NCBI RefSeq assembly: GCF_001641085.1 | Contig: NZ_LXIE01000008.1 | Location: 26,400 to 90,399, forward strand | Length of the DNA stretch: 64,000 nt | Direction: 5' to 3' | DNA from: Aequorivita soesokkakensis | GTDB lineage: Bacteria; Bacteroidota; Bacteroidia; Flavobacteriales; Flavobacteriaceae | Shown: piece after piece, positions 48,558 to 58,765 of the stretch | Layout of the letters: each line of letters opens with the position of its first letter | Position numbering within the stretch: the stretch's first letter is position 1 | Position numbers and translations under genes: made by a program | The notes under the pieces: model-generated | Told to the model about the DNA's origin: nothing | Databases searched by the model: none | Seen by the model: the letters and a program-made list of their open reading frames with translations, nothing else

Positions 48558-51116
48558 TTATTTATTGATTACCAATTTCTTCGTAACAGATTGTTTTCCA
48601 CTATTCACTTTTACTAAATAAATTCCCGCCGCAATTCCATTTGTTTTTACTGTGATATTTTTATTTGTTCCAAAATTACCGCTAAATAAATTCTTTATTT
48701 TTTTCCCCGAAATATCATAAAGTTGAACCGTTCCTTCCGCAGAAAGATTTTGCGAAATAGTAAATTCTGAAGTCGCAGGATTTGGATAAATTTTGATGGA
48801 ATCTGAAGCCAATTCATTTTCACCCACATTTAAAATATCACTCACGTCATAACTGTGCATTCCTCTTCCAAAAGTTCCCGCATAAAGTGTTTTAGTGGGT
48901 TCGTGGAATTTTAAGTCCATAATTACAGTAAACGGAAGATTATTTCCTAAAATAGTCCAATTGGCACCATCGTCTTTGGAATACCAAACGTTTAAATCTG
49001 TTGCAACGAATAGTATATTTTCGGCTGGATACGTAATAATATCGTTTACAGGAATGTTGGGAAGATTGGATGAAATATCTGTCCAATTTTGTCCCCCGTC
49101 AGTGGTTTTGAATACACGCGGAGTGTAATCTAAATATTTAAACCCGGAAACGGTAACATAAGCAATCATATCATCACTCGGAACCATCGCGATGGAAGTG
49201 ATATATTGATCTGGCAAGCCAGCGCTAACGTCTGTCCACGTTGTACCGCCGTCAAAAGTTACATTTACGTTTCCGTCGTCGCTTCCTGTGTAAATTACAT
49301 CAAGATTATTATAGGATGCAGCGATTGCAGTAAGTGTTCCGAAAGCCAAAGAACCGCTAGGGTGAAGGCCGTCTGTTAAATCTGGGCTAATTGCGGTCCA
49401 AGAAACCGCTCTACTAGAGGTGTATAATTTGTTACTTCCGTAAAACATCATTTCTGGATTGAAAGGCGAAAGAATAACAGGAGTATTCCAATTTACACGA
49501 TCGCTTCCACTTATACCGTTAGTTCCATTTTGAAAAGAGCTTCCGCCATTTGTTGAGCGACGAAGGTTACCGTATTGCGATTCTGCGTAAACAAAACTAT
49601 TATCAATTGGATCTACATTCACGTGAAAACCATCACCCCCAATAATTGAATTCCAATCATTTGCGCTACCTGTAAGTGTGCGTATTGTATTGTTATCTTG
49701 AGTTCCACCATAAAGTCTTTCAGGGTGCTGATAATCAACTTCTATATTATAAAATTGGGTAATGGGAAGATTTTCAAAATGCGTCCAACTGTTTCCGCCG
49801 TTATTTGAAATATAAGCCCCGCCATCATTTCCGGCGAGCATAAAACTGCTGTTCGTTCGTGAAAAATCTAACGCGTGGTGATCAACGTGCATTCCGTTCA
49901 GCGTATTCCAAGATGAGCCGCTATTGGTAGATTTCGCAATGTCAAAACCTACAATATAAACTTCCGAGGAATTTGTTGGGTTTACGCGAACATTTCCAAA
50001 ATACCAGCCAAAGTTGGCGTCTATTCCGCTCAATGCTCCCGCTGAGGTTACTAAAGTCCAATTATCTCCATTGTCTGTAGATTTATAAAGACCATTGAAT
50101 TCATTGGTAATTTCATTTGTTGTGAAACGTGCATAAACTGTTGATGGGTCAGATTCTGAGACCGCAATTCCAATACGTCCGGTTTGCGCATTTGGAGCGG
50201 GAAGACCGTTGGAAACACCAAGTTCAGTCCAAGTTGTTCCCCCATCCATAGAACGGTGAATTGTGGAAGTTACTCCGCCATAATCACGTTGCCAAGGTTT
50301 GCGGGTGCGTTCCCACATTGCTGCGTAAATAATATTTGTATTTGCAACATTCATTGCAACATCAATTGCTGCGGTTGAATCAGTTACAAACAACACCTTT
50401 TCCCAATTTGTTCCGCCATTTGTAGTTCTATAAATTCCTCTTTCCACATTTTTACCATACAATTCCCCAGTAGCGGCAGCAAAAACACGATCAGGATTTG
50501 TGGGGTCAACTACAATTCGGCCGATGTGGTTGCTTTCGGGCAGACCAACGTTTGTCCAAGTATCACCAGCATCATCACTTCGGTAGATTCCATCGCCAAA
50601 ATAGGCACCGTCTGTTGCGCTTCCGTTTGCTTCCCCGGTTCCTGCATAAATACGTTGTGCATTTGAAGGGGCAATCGCGATATCTCCAATGGATGGTTTT
50701 GTTACTTCATCAAATATAGAAGTCCAGTTTGTACCGCCATCGTAGCTTCTGAAAATCCCACCAGTTGCCGTAGCCACATAAAGATGGTCGTCGTTATCTG
50801 GTGCAATCGCAACATCTGTAACGCGTCCACCAGTGTTCAATGGTCCAATAAAAGTCCATTCTCCAGCTGCTTCCGGAGCTCTGTTGGCAAGAATTTGTTT
50901 CGATTGGGCAATAGCTTCTTTATAAGCTTCTTTGTTGATGTAGTTATTTGGATAGGCTCGCTGGTTGTACATCCATTCTGCTGGATATTCCATCTTTCCA
51001 GTTTCTTTTTCTTCGGAATTTTCTTCCGAACTGTTTTTACAACTTGAAACAAAAAATGCAGAAAAAAGTAAAAGAGCAAGTGTAGATTTAAAGTTGGGCG
51101 TGTAGTTTTTCATCAT
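48558..51116 (-). CDS. BNR/sortilin-type beta-propeller lipoprotein with T9SS type A sorting domain
   Basis: 852 residues. Signal peptide with lipobox FFVSSC (Cys at about residue 26), followed by an acidic Ser/Glu stretch. About 12 BNR/VPS10-like repeats follow (each with SxDGGxxW-type turns, e.g. RSYDGGTNWTSIF, STDNGDNWTLVT, TTDGGQNWTDIS). A T9SS tail ends it (IYPNPATSEFTIS ... VQLYDISGKKI ... GIAAGIYLVKVNSGKQSVTKKLVI). It looks like a glycan- or protein-binding propeller exported to the surface. Having both a lipobox and a T9SS tail is unusual. Its gene is 22 bp downstream of the metallo-hydrolase gene. Confidence 0.88.
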   Translation of the reverse strand: MMKNYTPNFKSTLALLLFSAFFVSSCKNSSEENSEEKETGKMEYPAEWMYNQRAYPNNYINKEAYKEAIAQSKQILANRAPEAAGEWTFIGPLNTGGRVTDVAIAPDNDDHLYVATATGGIFRSYDGGTNWTSIFDEVTKPSIGDIAIAPSNAQRIYAGTGEANGSATDGAYFGDGIYRSDDAGDTWTNVGLPESNHIGRIVVDPTNPDRVFAAATGELYGKNVERGIYRTTNGGTNWEKVLFVTDSTAAIDVAMNVANTNIIYAAMWERTRKPWQRDYGGVTSTIHRSMDGGTTWTELGVSNGLPAPNAQTGRIGIAVSESDPSTVYARFTTNEITNEFNGLYKSTDNGDNWTLVTSAGALSGIDANFGWYFGNVRVNPTNSSEVYIVGFDIAKSTNSGSSWNTLNGMHVDHHALDFSRTNSSFMLAGNDGGAYISNNGGNSWTHFENLPITQFYNIEVDYQHPERLYGGTQDNNTIRTLTGSANDWNSIIGGDGFHVNVDPIDNSFVYAESQYGNLRRSTNGGSSFQNGTNGISGSDRVNWNTPVILSPFNPEMMFYGSNKLYTSSRAVSWTAISPDLTDGLHPSGSLAFGTLTAIAASYNNLDVIYTGSDDGNVNVTFDGGTTWTDVSAGLPDQYITSIAMVPSDDMIAYVTVSGFKYLDYTPRVFKTTDGGQNWTDISSNLPNIPVNDIITYPAENILFVATDLNVWYSKDDGANWTILGNNLPFTVIMDLKFHEPTKTLYAGTFGRGMHSYDVSDILNVGENELASDSIKIYPNPATSEFTISQNLSAEGTVQLYDISGKKIKNLFSGNFGTNKNITVKTNGIAAGIYLVKVNSGKQSVTKKLVINK

Positions 51117-51138
51117 ATATATTTAAAAATTTGAGAAA

Positions 51139-51939
51139 TTATTTTTTCGGATACCAATCCAATTGAGTAACCTTAATATCTTGGTTTCCAGTTTCAACCA
51201 ATGATTTGAATTTGGCAACATCGCTCAGACCTTCCGTACCTCTATAATGATAGGGATAAACGGTTTTTGGTTTGAATGCCAGCACGGCTTCGGCTGCTTT
51301 TTCAACGGTCATTGTATAGGGAATATTCATGCAAACAAAGGCTATGTCAATATTTTTAAGATTACGCATTTCGGGAATATCTTCGGTGTCGCCGGAAATG
51401 TAAATACGCTTTCCATTTCTTTCAAGCAAATACCCATTTCCTCTTCCTTTTTCGTGAAATTTTAGAGCTTCGGGACGAAGATTGTACATGGGTATTGCCT
51501 CAATTGTCATTTCAAAATCGTTGGTAATTTCGCCATTATTAATGACTTGTGTTTTGTTTTGCAGACTTTCAGGCATTTTTTCAAAAACTGCTTTTGGGGC
51601 ATATATTACGGTGCCATCATTAACAATTGATTCAAGAGTAGGAATATCCATATGGTCACCGTGGATGTCTGTAACCAAAACCATATCTGGCTCTGTATAA
51701 TCGGAAAATGCTTCTTTTCCGCCCACAGGATCTACATAAATTATGGTTCCATCCCAATTGAGGACCATGCTGGCGTGTTCTATAGGATTAATAATAAAAC
51801 CTTTTTCAGTTACCGCTGGTCCACGATTTATAACTTGTATTGGCGGATCAGTCGTTGCTTCGAGCTCCGTTTTTTCTGAAGTGTTTTTGCAAGCTGTAAA
51901 TACGATTGCCAGAAATAAAATGTGTGCTAGATTCTTCAT
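51139..51939 (-). CDS. Metallo-beta-lactamase-fold hydrolase lipoprotein
   Basis: 266 residues. Lipobox-like FTAC (Cys17), then an MBL fold with INPIEHASMVLNWDG, LVTDIHGDHMDIPT (the HxHxDH-type motif in D-I-H-G-D-H form), GKRIYISGDTEDIPE and a final His in VYPYHYRGTEG. It is predicted to face the periplasm or cell surface. The fold is UlaG-like; the substrate is unknown. The BNR lipoprotein gene follows after 22 bp, so the two are likely co-expressed. Confidence 0.85.
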   Translation of the reverse strand: MKNLAHILFLAIVFTACKNTSEKTELEATTDPPIQVINRGPAVTEKGFIINPIEHASMVLNWDGTIIYVDPVGGKEAFSDYTEPDMVLVTDIHGDHMDIPTLESIVNDGTVIYAPKAVFEKMPESLQNKTQVINNGEITNDFEMTIEAIPMYNLRPEALKFHEKGRGNGYLLERNGKRIYISGDTEDIPEMRNLKNIDIAFVCMNIPYTMTVEKAAEAVLAFKPKTVYPYHYRGTEGLSDVAKFKSLVETGNQDIKVTQLDWYPKK

Positions 51940-51999
51940 AAAAAAAATTTTAATGAAGATACTAAGAATGCTTTTGTTTTTTAGCCTTTTAAAAGCTTT

Positions 52000-52746
52000 T
52001 TAACTGTTTTTAAAAGTTTTAAGAAAATCTGCTCTTCTATTTCGGGAAACAGGTACTTTATGGTTATTGCTCAAAATTAAAGTTCCTTCGTTGAGGTATT
52101 TTTGAATATGGTCTAGGTTTATGAGATGTGATTTGTGAACCAAAAAAAAGTCACTGTTTTTTAAAAGTTTATTGAAATGGCCAATACTGTTTGAACTTAA
52201 AATAGATTTTCTGTCATCAAAATGTATTTTGGTATAACCATCAGTACCTTCGCAATGGATTATGGAATCTATTTTTACAAATTCCAGACCCTCTTGGCTG
52301 GGAATGACCATTTTTCGATCTTGAAAAGATTGGACGCCCAAGTTTTCGATAAGCAGTTTGTTTTTCTCCAAGGCAGTCTTCGCTTCAATGTTTTTTATAG
52401 CCTTTAGCACTGTAGCAATGAGTGATTGGTTATCTACAGGCTTCACCAAATACCCAATAGCGCAATGGTTTAGTGCATCTACAGCATAACTGTCAAAAGC
52501 AGTTACGAATATAATTTCAAATGTGGGGTTTGGGATTTTGGCAAGTAGATCAAACCCGCTCATTTCTGGCATCGCTACATCTAAAAATACCAATTGAGGG
52601 TTCAATTTCTCAATTAAAGCTAAGCCTTCCACCGGACTTTGGGTTTCGCCAATTACCACAATATTGGTGCAAAAGCGCTCCAGTTTGTTTTTTAGAATAG
52701 CTAATGCTTTTCGCTCATCATCTATTAATAAGGCGGTAAAACTCAT
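52000..52746 (-). CDS. LytTR-family response regulator
   Basis: 248 residues. Receiver domain 1-120: acidic pair at D9/D10 in LLIDDERKA, phospho-acceptor D56 in LVFLDVAMP, and the Lys in GYLVKPVD. A LytTR DNA-binding domain covers about 140-245 (DSIIHCEGTDGYTKIHFDDR, FFLVHKSHLINLDHIQKYL). It binds direct repeats with a 10-beta-strand fold. Its partner kinase gene lies 2 bp upstream on the same strand. Targets unknown. Confidence 0.95.
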   Translation of the reverse strand: MSFTALLIDDERKALAILKNKLERFCTNIVVIGETQSPVEGLALIEKLNPQLVFLDVAMPEMSGFDLLAKIPNPTFEIIFVTAFDSYAVDALNHCAIGYLVKPVDNQSLIATVLKAIKNIEAKTALEKNKLLIENLGVQSFQDRKMVIPSQEGLEFVKIDSIIHCEGTDGYTKIHFDDRKSILSSNSIGHFNKLLKNSDFFLVHKSHLINLDHIQKYLNEGTLILSNNHKVPVSRNRRADFLKTFKNS

Positions 52747-52748
52747 AA

Positions 52749-55682
52749 TTATAGGGATTGGTTAAAGGTTAGGGTAACACAGGTTCCGGTTTTTTCTATA
52801 TCTATTTCTGAGCAGTCCTTAATAGAATATTCAATATTCCAATTTGTACTTTGGTTAAGCAACTCAATTCTTTCTTGTAAAACTAAGGAAGAATTTGATC
52901 GATAATTTTTTGATGATGTATTGAAAAGTTTTTTCGCTTTAATTACTCCAATTCCGTCATCTTCTACAAGTACTTCATAGGAAGAGTCATTAATAAATAT
53001 GAACTTAATTGTAACAATTCCACTTTCCTTTTTATGGAATAATCCGTGATTTACGGCATTTTCGACAATGGGCTGCAACAGCATAGAGGGAATGGTTTGT
53101 TCTTCAACATCAATTTTTTCCGAAACGACAATATTAAAATTCAATTTTTCTTCAAAGCGTAACTTTTCAATTTCAAGATAATTTTTGAGCAAGCTTAGTT
53201 CTTCTTTGATTGTAACAGTTTGTAAACGAGAGTATTCAAAAAACAACCGAATGAGCTGTGAGAATTTTGACAAATAATTTTCGGAAAGTTCCACTTCGTT
53301 TCGTTGAATGAAATACTGAATTGCATTTAGTGAGTTGTGAACAAAATGTGGATTCATTTGGCTTCGTAAAGCTTGCAGTTCCAAACCGGCCAATTTTTTT
53401 TCGTGCTGTGCTTTTGTTTCTTCTTTTTTTCTGATTCTTGTTTTTAAAATTTTGAAAAATAACCAAAGACAAAAAAGCGCCAATAGTCCAAAGCCAATTT
53501 TAGCAATTAAGGTTTGGTACCAAGCAGGAATTACGTGTAAATATTGTTTGGAAATAGTTTCGTTAAAATGCTGATCGGTAGCTTTTACTTCCAGTGTATA
53601 GAGTTTTGGTGAAAGATTTGAAAAATTAAGAGTTTTTGTAGTTGTAGAAACCCATTCTTTTTGAATAGGCAATAATCTATATTGATAGGTAATTTGCTTT
53701 TGATTTACATAATCAAGCGTTGAAAACGAAATAGTAATTTGATCGCGCTCCCCATTTTTAAAGAATAAAGTGTCGTTTTGTGAATTGAAATATAATTTTG
53801 GTTTTTTCTTATAGCTTTTACTATTAATATTTAAAACTGCTAAGCCGTCATCGCTGGCAGTATATAACAAACTATCCTTTATAAAAATATCGTTGGTGTT
53901 GTCTTGCCAAAGCCCGTCTGCTGTATAAAAGGCGTCTATAATTTTGGAATCTTCTATATTTTTTTGGTCCAACGCTATTTTTTTCACCCCCTTTTGGGTC
54001 GCCAGCCAAAGTACTTTTTCTTTTTTTATAATCCGCTGAATGCTTAAACCATCTGTTTCTTTTAAATGGAAAATTTTTTCAGAATCATTATAAAGATAAA
54101 CTCCGCGGCCATCTGTGCCCACAAATAAGTAATCATTATCTGGCATTAGCGTTGAAACTGAAACGCTCAACAAGGGATCTTGACTCTTAAACGTTACTAT
54201 TTTATCACCCACAATTTTGTGCAATCCATCGCTTCCGGCTGTATATAATTGGTTTTTGAAAATCTCGGCAAGTAAAAGCCCATTTTTAAAGACCATAAAT
54301 TCTGATGGTTCACCCTTGTTTTTATTTAGGATTATAGCGCTATTGGTAACTATGTAATCAAAACCGTTTAGTGTAGCAATATCCTTAATTCCCGCAACTT
54401 TATCTCCCGTGCTTTTCAATTTTTCATAGTGTAATGGCTTCAAAAGAGATTGTTCTATTATAAAGGAGTTTCCTGCTGAAATGAAGTATTTAATGTGATT
54501 GGCCCTGTTTTTTTTAATTTGATATATCTCTGCATTCTGTTTGGTAAAATGATTTATTTTTTTGAAGTTATCCTCGGAAACCACATATTGGAAAAAGCCG
54601 TCATCATTTACGCCCGCATATAGAATACTGTCCATTATATTGATTTTTTGGATCTTTTTATTCTTTAAATAATACTTCGTTTGCTGAATGTTTTTCGGAA
54701 TCATTGATAGACCATTTGAAAGGTCTGCAATCCAAAGATTTCCATTATTGTCCTTAAAACTCAGCTTGCTCATATCCATCGGGAAGGAATGAGTTTCCTT
54801 TAAATTTAATTCATTGTCAAAAATTATAAGATTGCCGGGAATACTTACTTGAATTTTATCTTTTTGGCTCGTACATCTAAAATATTTAACTTCCTCAACG
54901 TTCACCAATTCATTAAAAGATTTATAAATAGTGTGATAGGTTTTGAAGTCAATGAACAAAACTCCTTTTCCCATGGCGAAATACCCTATTTGATTGTACA
55001 ATAGTCCTTGGTTTTCTATCATTTTATTTTCAAATTCCAAGGGAATATTTACCGTTATTTCTTTTTTAAAACTTAAATTCCAATCATAAACCAATAATTT
55101 ATCCTTTTGAAAAAATAAAATATCATTGGTTTCGGGATTAACAAAAATAGGCATGGATAATTTACTATTATAACCATACTTTTTTTGAATTTCCAATAAA
55201 TTCATATTAATTGAATCGAGGTTTGAATGATTGAAAAACCCAGCATCAACTATATTGTCCTTATTAAAAGTTTGCACTCCAGATGTTCCATTGAACCACA
55301 AACTATCTTTCGATTTATAGATAAATCTAGGCGATATAACTTCATTTTGCTTGGTTGCAAACGTATGTATACTATCATTTTTAATATAACCTTGTCGCTG
55401 GCTTTTTGAAAAAAACCAAAGCCTTCCCTTTAAATCAGGCTCCAAAAGCCAAGTGTCGTTGTTGGGCAGGCCGTCTTTTATGGTAAAAACCTTAAATGAT
55501 TCCCCATCATATTTTACCAAGCCTTGTTTTGTGGCAAACCACATAAAGCCGTCAACGTCTTCTGCTATGTCATAAATATGATTGGTGGGCAGTCCTTGTT
55601 TTGTGGTAAAACGTAAAGGTTCCTGGGCAAAGGTAATTGCCCAGGAACTCAAAAAAATAATTATGGTTAGTTTGGCTAGCAC
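52749..55682 (-). CDS. Propeller-sensor histidine kinase of the LytS type
   Basis: 977 residues. Signal peptide, then a two-component-regulator beta-propeller of about 650 residues (LRFTTKQGLPTNHIYDIAED and AEDVDGFMWFATKQGLVKY near the start), a Y_Y_Y domain (TLNFSNLSPKLYTLEVKATD), one membrane helix (GFGLLALFCLWLFFKIL), and a His_kinase domain with the phospho-His in MNPHFVHNSLNAI and ATP site VEDDGIGVIKAKK. The large periplasmic propeller senses an unknown ligand, often a glycan in this phylum. It pairs with the LytTR regulator downstream. Confidence 0.93.
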   Translation of the reverse strand: MLAKLTIIIFLSSWAITFAQEPLRFTTKQGLPTNHIYDIAEDVDGFMWFATKQGLVKYDGESFKVFTIKDGLPNNDTWLLEPDLKGRLWFFSKSQRQGYIKNDSIHTFATKQNEVISPRFIYKSKDSLWFNGTSGVQTFNKDNIVDAGFFNHSNLDSINMNLLEIQKKYGYNSKLSMPIFVNPETNDILFFQKDKLLVYDWNLSFKKEITVNIPLEFENKMIENQGLLYNQIGYFAMGKGVLFIDFKTYHTIYKSFNELVNVEEVKYFRCTSQKDKIQVSIPGNLIIFDNELNLKETHSFPMDMSKLSFKDNNGNLWIADLSNGLSMIPKNIQQTKYYLKNKKIQKINIMDSILYAGVNDDGFFQYVVSEDNFKKINHFTKQNAEIYQIKKNRANHIKYFISAGNSFIIEQSLLKPLHYEKLKSTGDKVAGIKDIATLNGFDYIVTNSAIILNKNKGEPSEFMVFKNGLLLAEIFKNQLYTAGSDGLHKIVGDKIVTFKSQDPLLSVSVSTLMPDNDYLFVGTDGRGVYLYNDSEKIFHLKETDGLSIQRIIKKEKVLWLATQKGVKKIALDQKNIEDSKIIDAFYTADGLWQDNTNDIFIKDSLLYTASDDGLAVLNINSKSYKKKPKLYFNSQNDTLFFKNGERDQITISFSTLDYVNQKQITYQYRLLPIQKEWVSTTTKTLNFSNLSPKLYTLEVKATDQHFNETISKQYLHVIPAWYQTLIAKIGFGLLALFCLWLFFKILKTRIRKKEETKAQHEKKLAGLELQALRSQMNPHFVHNSLNAIQYFIQRNEVELSENYLSKFSQLIRLFFEYSRLQTVTIKEELSLLKNYLEIEKLRFEEKLNFNIVVSEKIDVEEQTIPSMLLQPIVENAVNHGLFHKKESGIVTIKFIFINDSSYEVLVEDDGIGVIKAKKLFNTSSKNYRSNSSLVLQERIELLNQSTNWNIEYSIKDCSEIDIEKTGTCVTLTFNQSL

Positions 55683-55783
55683 ATTTAAAGATAGGTTTTC
55701 TAATTGTTTTTGGTTGAAATACCCATTAAATAGAAGTTGAAACTTTCAGTCTTAAAGTGGGTATATTTATTTTAATCCAACAA

Positions 55784-56275
55784 TTATAAAAAGGAAGAAA
55801 CCTCTTTAAGTATTTCTATTGCTGAATCAACCCAACAACCGGCTCTACATGCTCCTCTTCCTCGTATTTTATTACCTTTATCATCTGTATATCTATCAAA
55901 ACAATTATTGACACAATCAGCGTGTCCTCCATCTCTAGCGAAGATATTATAATCATCGCCCATAGATTTTCGTAAATATGAATCAACTTTTTGAAAATTA
56001 GTTTTAAAATCCTTGTAAAATTGAGGATCGATTTTATAATTAAAATTGCTTTCGTCTTTATCATTAAAAGTAACACTTATACTATATGTTTTTCTCGTTT
56101 TTTTATTCGTAAATGTTTCCGCAATTATATTTTCACAACCTTGTTCAGAAGAATCATTTTTAAGTGACTCTTTTTTTACCACGCTGTTCTGGTTTAAAGC
56201 TTGTCGTGATTTTTTAATTTGGGCATTACAATTTGCAGATAAAACGATTAACATAATTAGAATTAAATTTTTCAT
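55784..56275 (-). CDS. Secreted Cys-rich small protein of unknown function
   Basis: 163 residues with a signal peptide (MKNLILIMLIVLSANCNAQ). The C-terminal third carries DCVNNCFDRYTDDKGNKIRG and RGACRAGCWVDSAIEIL, i.e. two CxxxC units 16 residues apart that could form a disulfide-pinned helical hairpin. This CxxxC...CxxxC layout recalls the CHCH-type fold of some small exported proteins and toxins, but I recognise no family. No immunity- or transporter-like gene lies next to it. It is single and faces AT-rich flanks on both sides. Confidence 0.6.
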   Translation of the reverse strand: MKNLILIMLIVLSANCNAQIKKSRQALNQNSVVKKESLKNDSSEQGCENIIAETFTNKKTRKTYSISVTFNDKDESNFNYKIDPQFYKDFKTNFQKVDSYLRKSMGDDYNIFARDGGHADCVNNCFDRYTDDKGNKIRGRGACRAGCWVDSAIEILKEVSSFL

Positions 56276-56480
56276 ATTAATTGAATTTTAAATATTTGCC
56301 TACTCTATACACTTTTCGGCTACCGTGTTTGTTAACACAAATATTTAGAATACACTCGATTAATAATATAGCAGATTCACTAACCGCTGATTTCGGTCCA
56401 CAAACGGTTTGTTTTAATGTATGAAATAAAAAACAGCACGATTTTAAGGCTGTTTTAATTTTTACAATGAAGATTTATAT

Positions 56481-57485
56481 CTATTTGGTAAGGGAATCAC
56501 TAACCAAATAAGCAATTACTTTACCCACTTGATTCGGAAAAATCCCCGCAGATGGCGATCCTTCACAAATATGAAGATATTTAGCATTCTCAATTTTTGA
56601 AAAATAGGAAACAAATTGTCGGGCTTCGGTCAAAGTAAATCCGCTGGGTGAAATGGCGCTGCTTCCCATAAATTCTATAGCGTCCATATCCAGCTCAATT
56701 CCAAAGTTATTTTTGCAGCAGAAATTTTCAGAATCTTTCATTGCTTCGGAAAAAGACAGTTTTTGTTTCACCAAAATATCCTCAAAAAGATTGAATTTTA
56801 CCCTTTCTGAATTTTTTTTAATTGAATTGAAAACCGCTTCCGAAGTATAATTTCTATGGAGTCCGAAGATGAAGTATTTATCCAAAAAACCTTCCTCAAA
56901 AGCATACGAAAATCCGTTACCGCTATGACGATGCTCCAAAGCTCGAAAATCTGTATGCGCATCAAAATTGATGCAATTAATACGCTTTTTCAACGCTTCC
57001 GAAGTGCCTTTTAAATTCCCAAAACTGTTGTTATGTCCGCCGCCTATGATGATTGGAAACTTACCAGCTTCCACAATTTTTTTTATAACTTCGGAAACTT
57101 TGTGGTCAATTTGAGTAACAAGTTCGCCAAGCTTTTCAACTGAATGTGGTTCTTCTTTTGAAATTTCTTTAGCCTGTTTCATTTGGGTTTCGCAATCTAT
57201 TTCACCCAATAGAATCACGTTTTCAGCGTTCGTTAAATGGTTATGCTGAATATTCAAAAGACTTCCCAAAGCGGCTTCCCAAGCTTTTGAAGTTCCTGCA
57301 TTTCCATAATTTGCGCGAACGCCAATATCTTCGGGAATTCCTAAAAGCACATATTTTGCAGGGTGATTTTTTAAATTTTCGAGCGTTTCAACAAAGTTTA
57401 CTTTTTCACCAAATTTGGATTCCCCAGCTCTCTTTTTTATAAAGGAAGCAATGTCTTTTTCTGAATATATTTTCAAAAGACTCAT
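56481..57485 (-). CDS. hutG: Formimidoylglutamase (arginase/agmatinase fold)
   Basis: 334 residues. Ureohydrolase metal sites are in place: GGGHNNSFG (His ligand; the usual Asp is Asn here), INFDAHTDFR (three ligands), and FGIELDMDAIEF (DxD pair). It hydrolyses formimidoyl-glutamate to glutamate and formamide at the end of histidine breakdown. The start overlaps the hutI stop by 4 bp, so the two are coupled. hutU and hutH are not in this window. Confidence 0.88.
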   Translation of the reverse strand: MSLLKIYSEKDIASFIKKRAGESKFGEKVNFVETLENLKNHPAKYVLLGIPEDIGVRANYGNAGTSKAWEAALGSLLNIQHNHLTNAENVILLGEIDCETQMKQAKEISKEEPHSVEKLGELVTQIDHKVSEVIKKIVEAGKFPIIIGGGHNNSFGNLKGTSEALKKRINCINFDAHTDFRALEHRHSGNGFSYAFEEGFLDKYFIFGLHRNYTSEAVFNSIKKNSERVKFNLFEDILVKQKLSFSEAMKDSENFCCKNNFGIELDMDAIEFMGSSAISPSGFTLTEARQFVSYFSKIENAKYLHICEGSPSAGIFPNQVGKVIAYLVSDSLTK

Positions 57486-58720
57486 TTTACTTCCTTGCCA
57501 TTAATGATTACTGAATCTATTAAATTACTACCAAAAGCATAGGGCAAATATCCGTAGGAAGGAATTTCTTTTGTAATGATAAGATTTGCCATTTTCCCTT
57601 TGGTAATGCTGCCGTGGGTTTTGCTCAACCCCATTGCGTATGCTCCGTTTATAGTTGCAGCATTTATTGCTTCTTCGGGCGTTAAACGCATTTTTATACA
57701 GGCTGTTGCAACCACAAAATTCATATTTCCGCTGGGCGTGGAACCTGGGTTGTAATCTGTGGCGAGCGCCAATGACAAACCTGCATCAATAATTTTTCTG
57801 CCCGGCGTGTATGGAATACTCAAGAAGTAAGAGCAGGAGGGAAGTGCCACGGGCATAGTTATACTATTTTTCAATACTTCCAAATCTTCATCGGTCAAAA
57901 CTTCCAAATGGTCCACGCTTAAAGCGTTGTGTTTTACCGCAGCGGCAATTCCGCCGATACTGTTGAATTGGTTTACGTGAACTTTAGGAATGAGGTTATG
58001 TTTTTTTCCTTCGGAAAGAATTCGTTCCATATCTGCAACTGAAAAATAACCCTCTTCGCAGAAAATGTCCACGTAGTCAGCGAGCTTTTCTTCCGCAATT
58101 TTTGGAAGCATTTCGTTGCACAACAAATCCAGATAACCGTCTTTATTGCCTTTGTATTCCGTTGGAATTGCGTGCGCACCTAAAAAAGTGGTTTTGATTG
58201 TTATGGGATATTCTTCCGAAAGTTTTTTAGCAACGCGTAGCATTTTCAATTCCGCGTCAGTTGTAAGTCCGTAACCACTTTTTATTTCAATGGCACCAGT
58301 GCCGAGGCGCATCACTTCTTCCAAACGTGCCGCAGATTGATGATACAAATCTTCTTCTGAAGTTTCTTGCAATTTTTTGGCACTATTTACGATTCCGCCG
58401 CCTTTTTCAGCGATTTCTTGATAGCTTAAGCCATTAATTCTATCCACAAATTCCTGTTCCCGATTTCCTGCATAAACTATATGGCTGTGACTATCGCACC
58501 ACGCTGGCAGCACCATTTTTCCGCTGCAATCCAAAGTCTTAAAACCTTGGTGTGGCCCCATTTTATCCATAGTTCCGTAATCTTCAATCACGCCATGGTT
58601 TATAAAAACCCAAGCGTTTTTTAAGGTTGGAAGCACTTTCATTTCTTCTCCGCTGAGTTTTGCGGGGCAGTTTTCACGGACTTGAAGCAATTCTTTTATG
58701 TGAGTTAACAGTAATTTCAT
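57482..58720 (-). CDS. hutI: Imidazolonepropionase
   Basis: 412 residues, amidohydrolase superfamily. Metal ligands: WCDSHSHIVYAG near 76, GAHAIP near 180, HVNQF near 243, and DYNPGS near 316. Full family length. It opens the imidazolone ring to formimino-glutamate, the step just before hutG, whose gene overlaps it by 4 bp. The start is supported by a good A-rich leader. The 220-bp upstream region holds a large inverted heptamer array. Confidence 0.94.
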   Translation of the reverse strand: MKLLLTHIKELLQVRENCPAKLSGEEMKVLPTLKNAWVFINHGVIEDYGTMDKMGPHQGFKTLDCSGKMVLPAWCDSHSHIVYAGNREQEFVDRINGLSYQEIAEKGGGIVNSAKKLQETSEEDLYHQSAARLEEVMRLGTGAIEIKSGYGLTTDAELKMLRVAKKLSEEYPITIKTTFLGAHAIPTEYKGNKDGYLDLLCNEMLPKIAEEKLADYVDIFCEEGYFSVADMERILSEGKKHNLIPKVHVNQFNSIGGIAAAVKHNALSVDHLEVLTDEDLEVLKNSITMPVALPSCSYFLSIPYTPGRKIIDAGLSLALATDYNPGSTPSGNMNFVVATACIKMRLTPEEAINAATINGAYAMGLSKTHGSITKGKMANLIITKEIPSYGYLPYAFGSNLIDSVIINGKEVK

Positions 58721-58765
58721 TTTGAGAATTTAATAGCGATAATTTTTTATAAAGATAGGAAAAGT

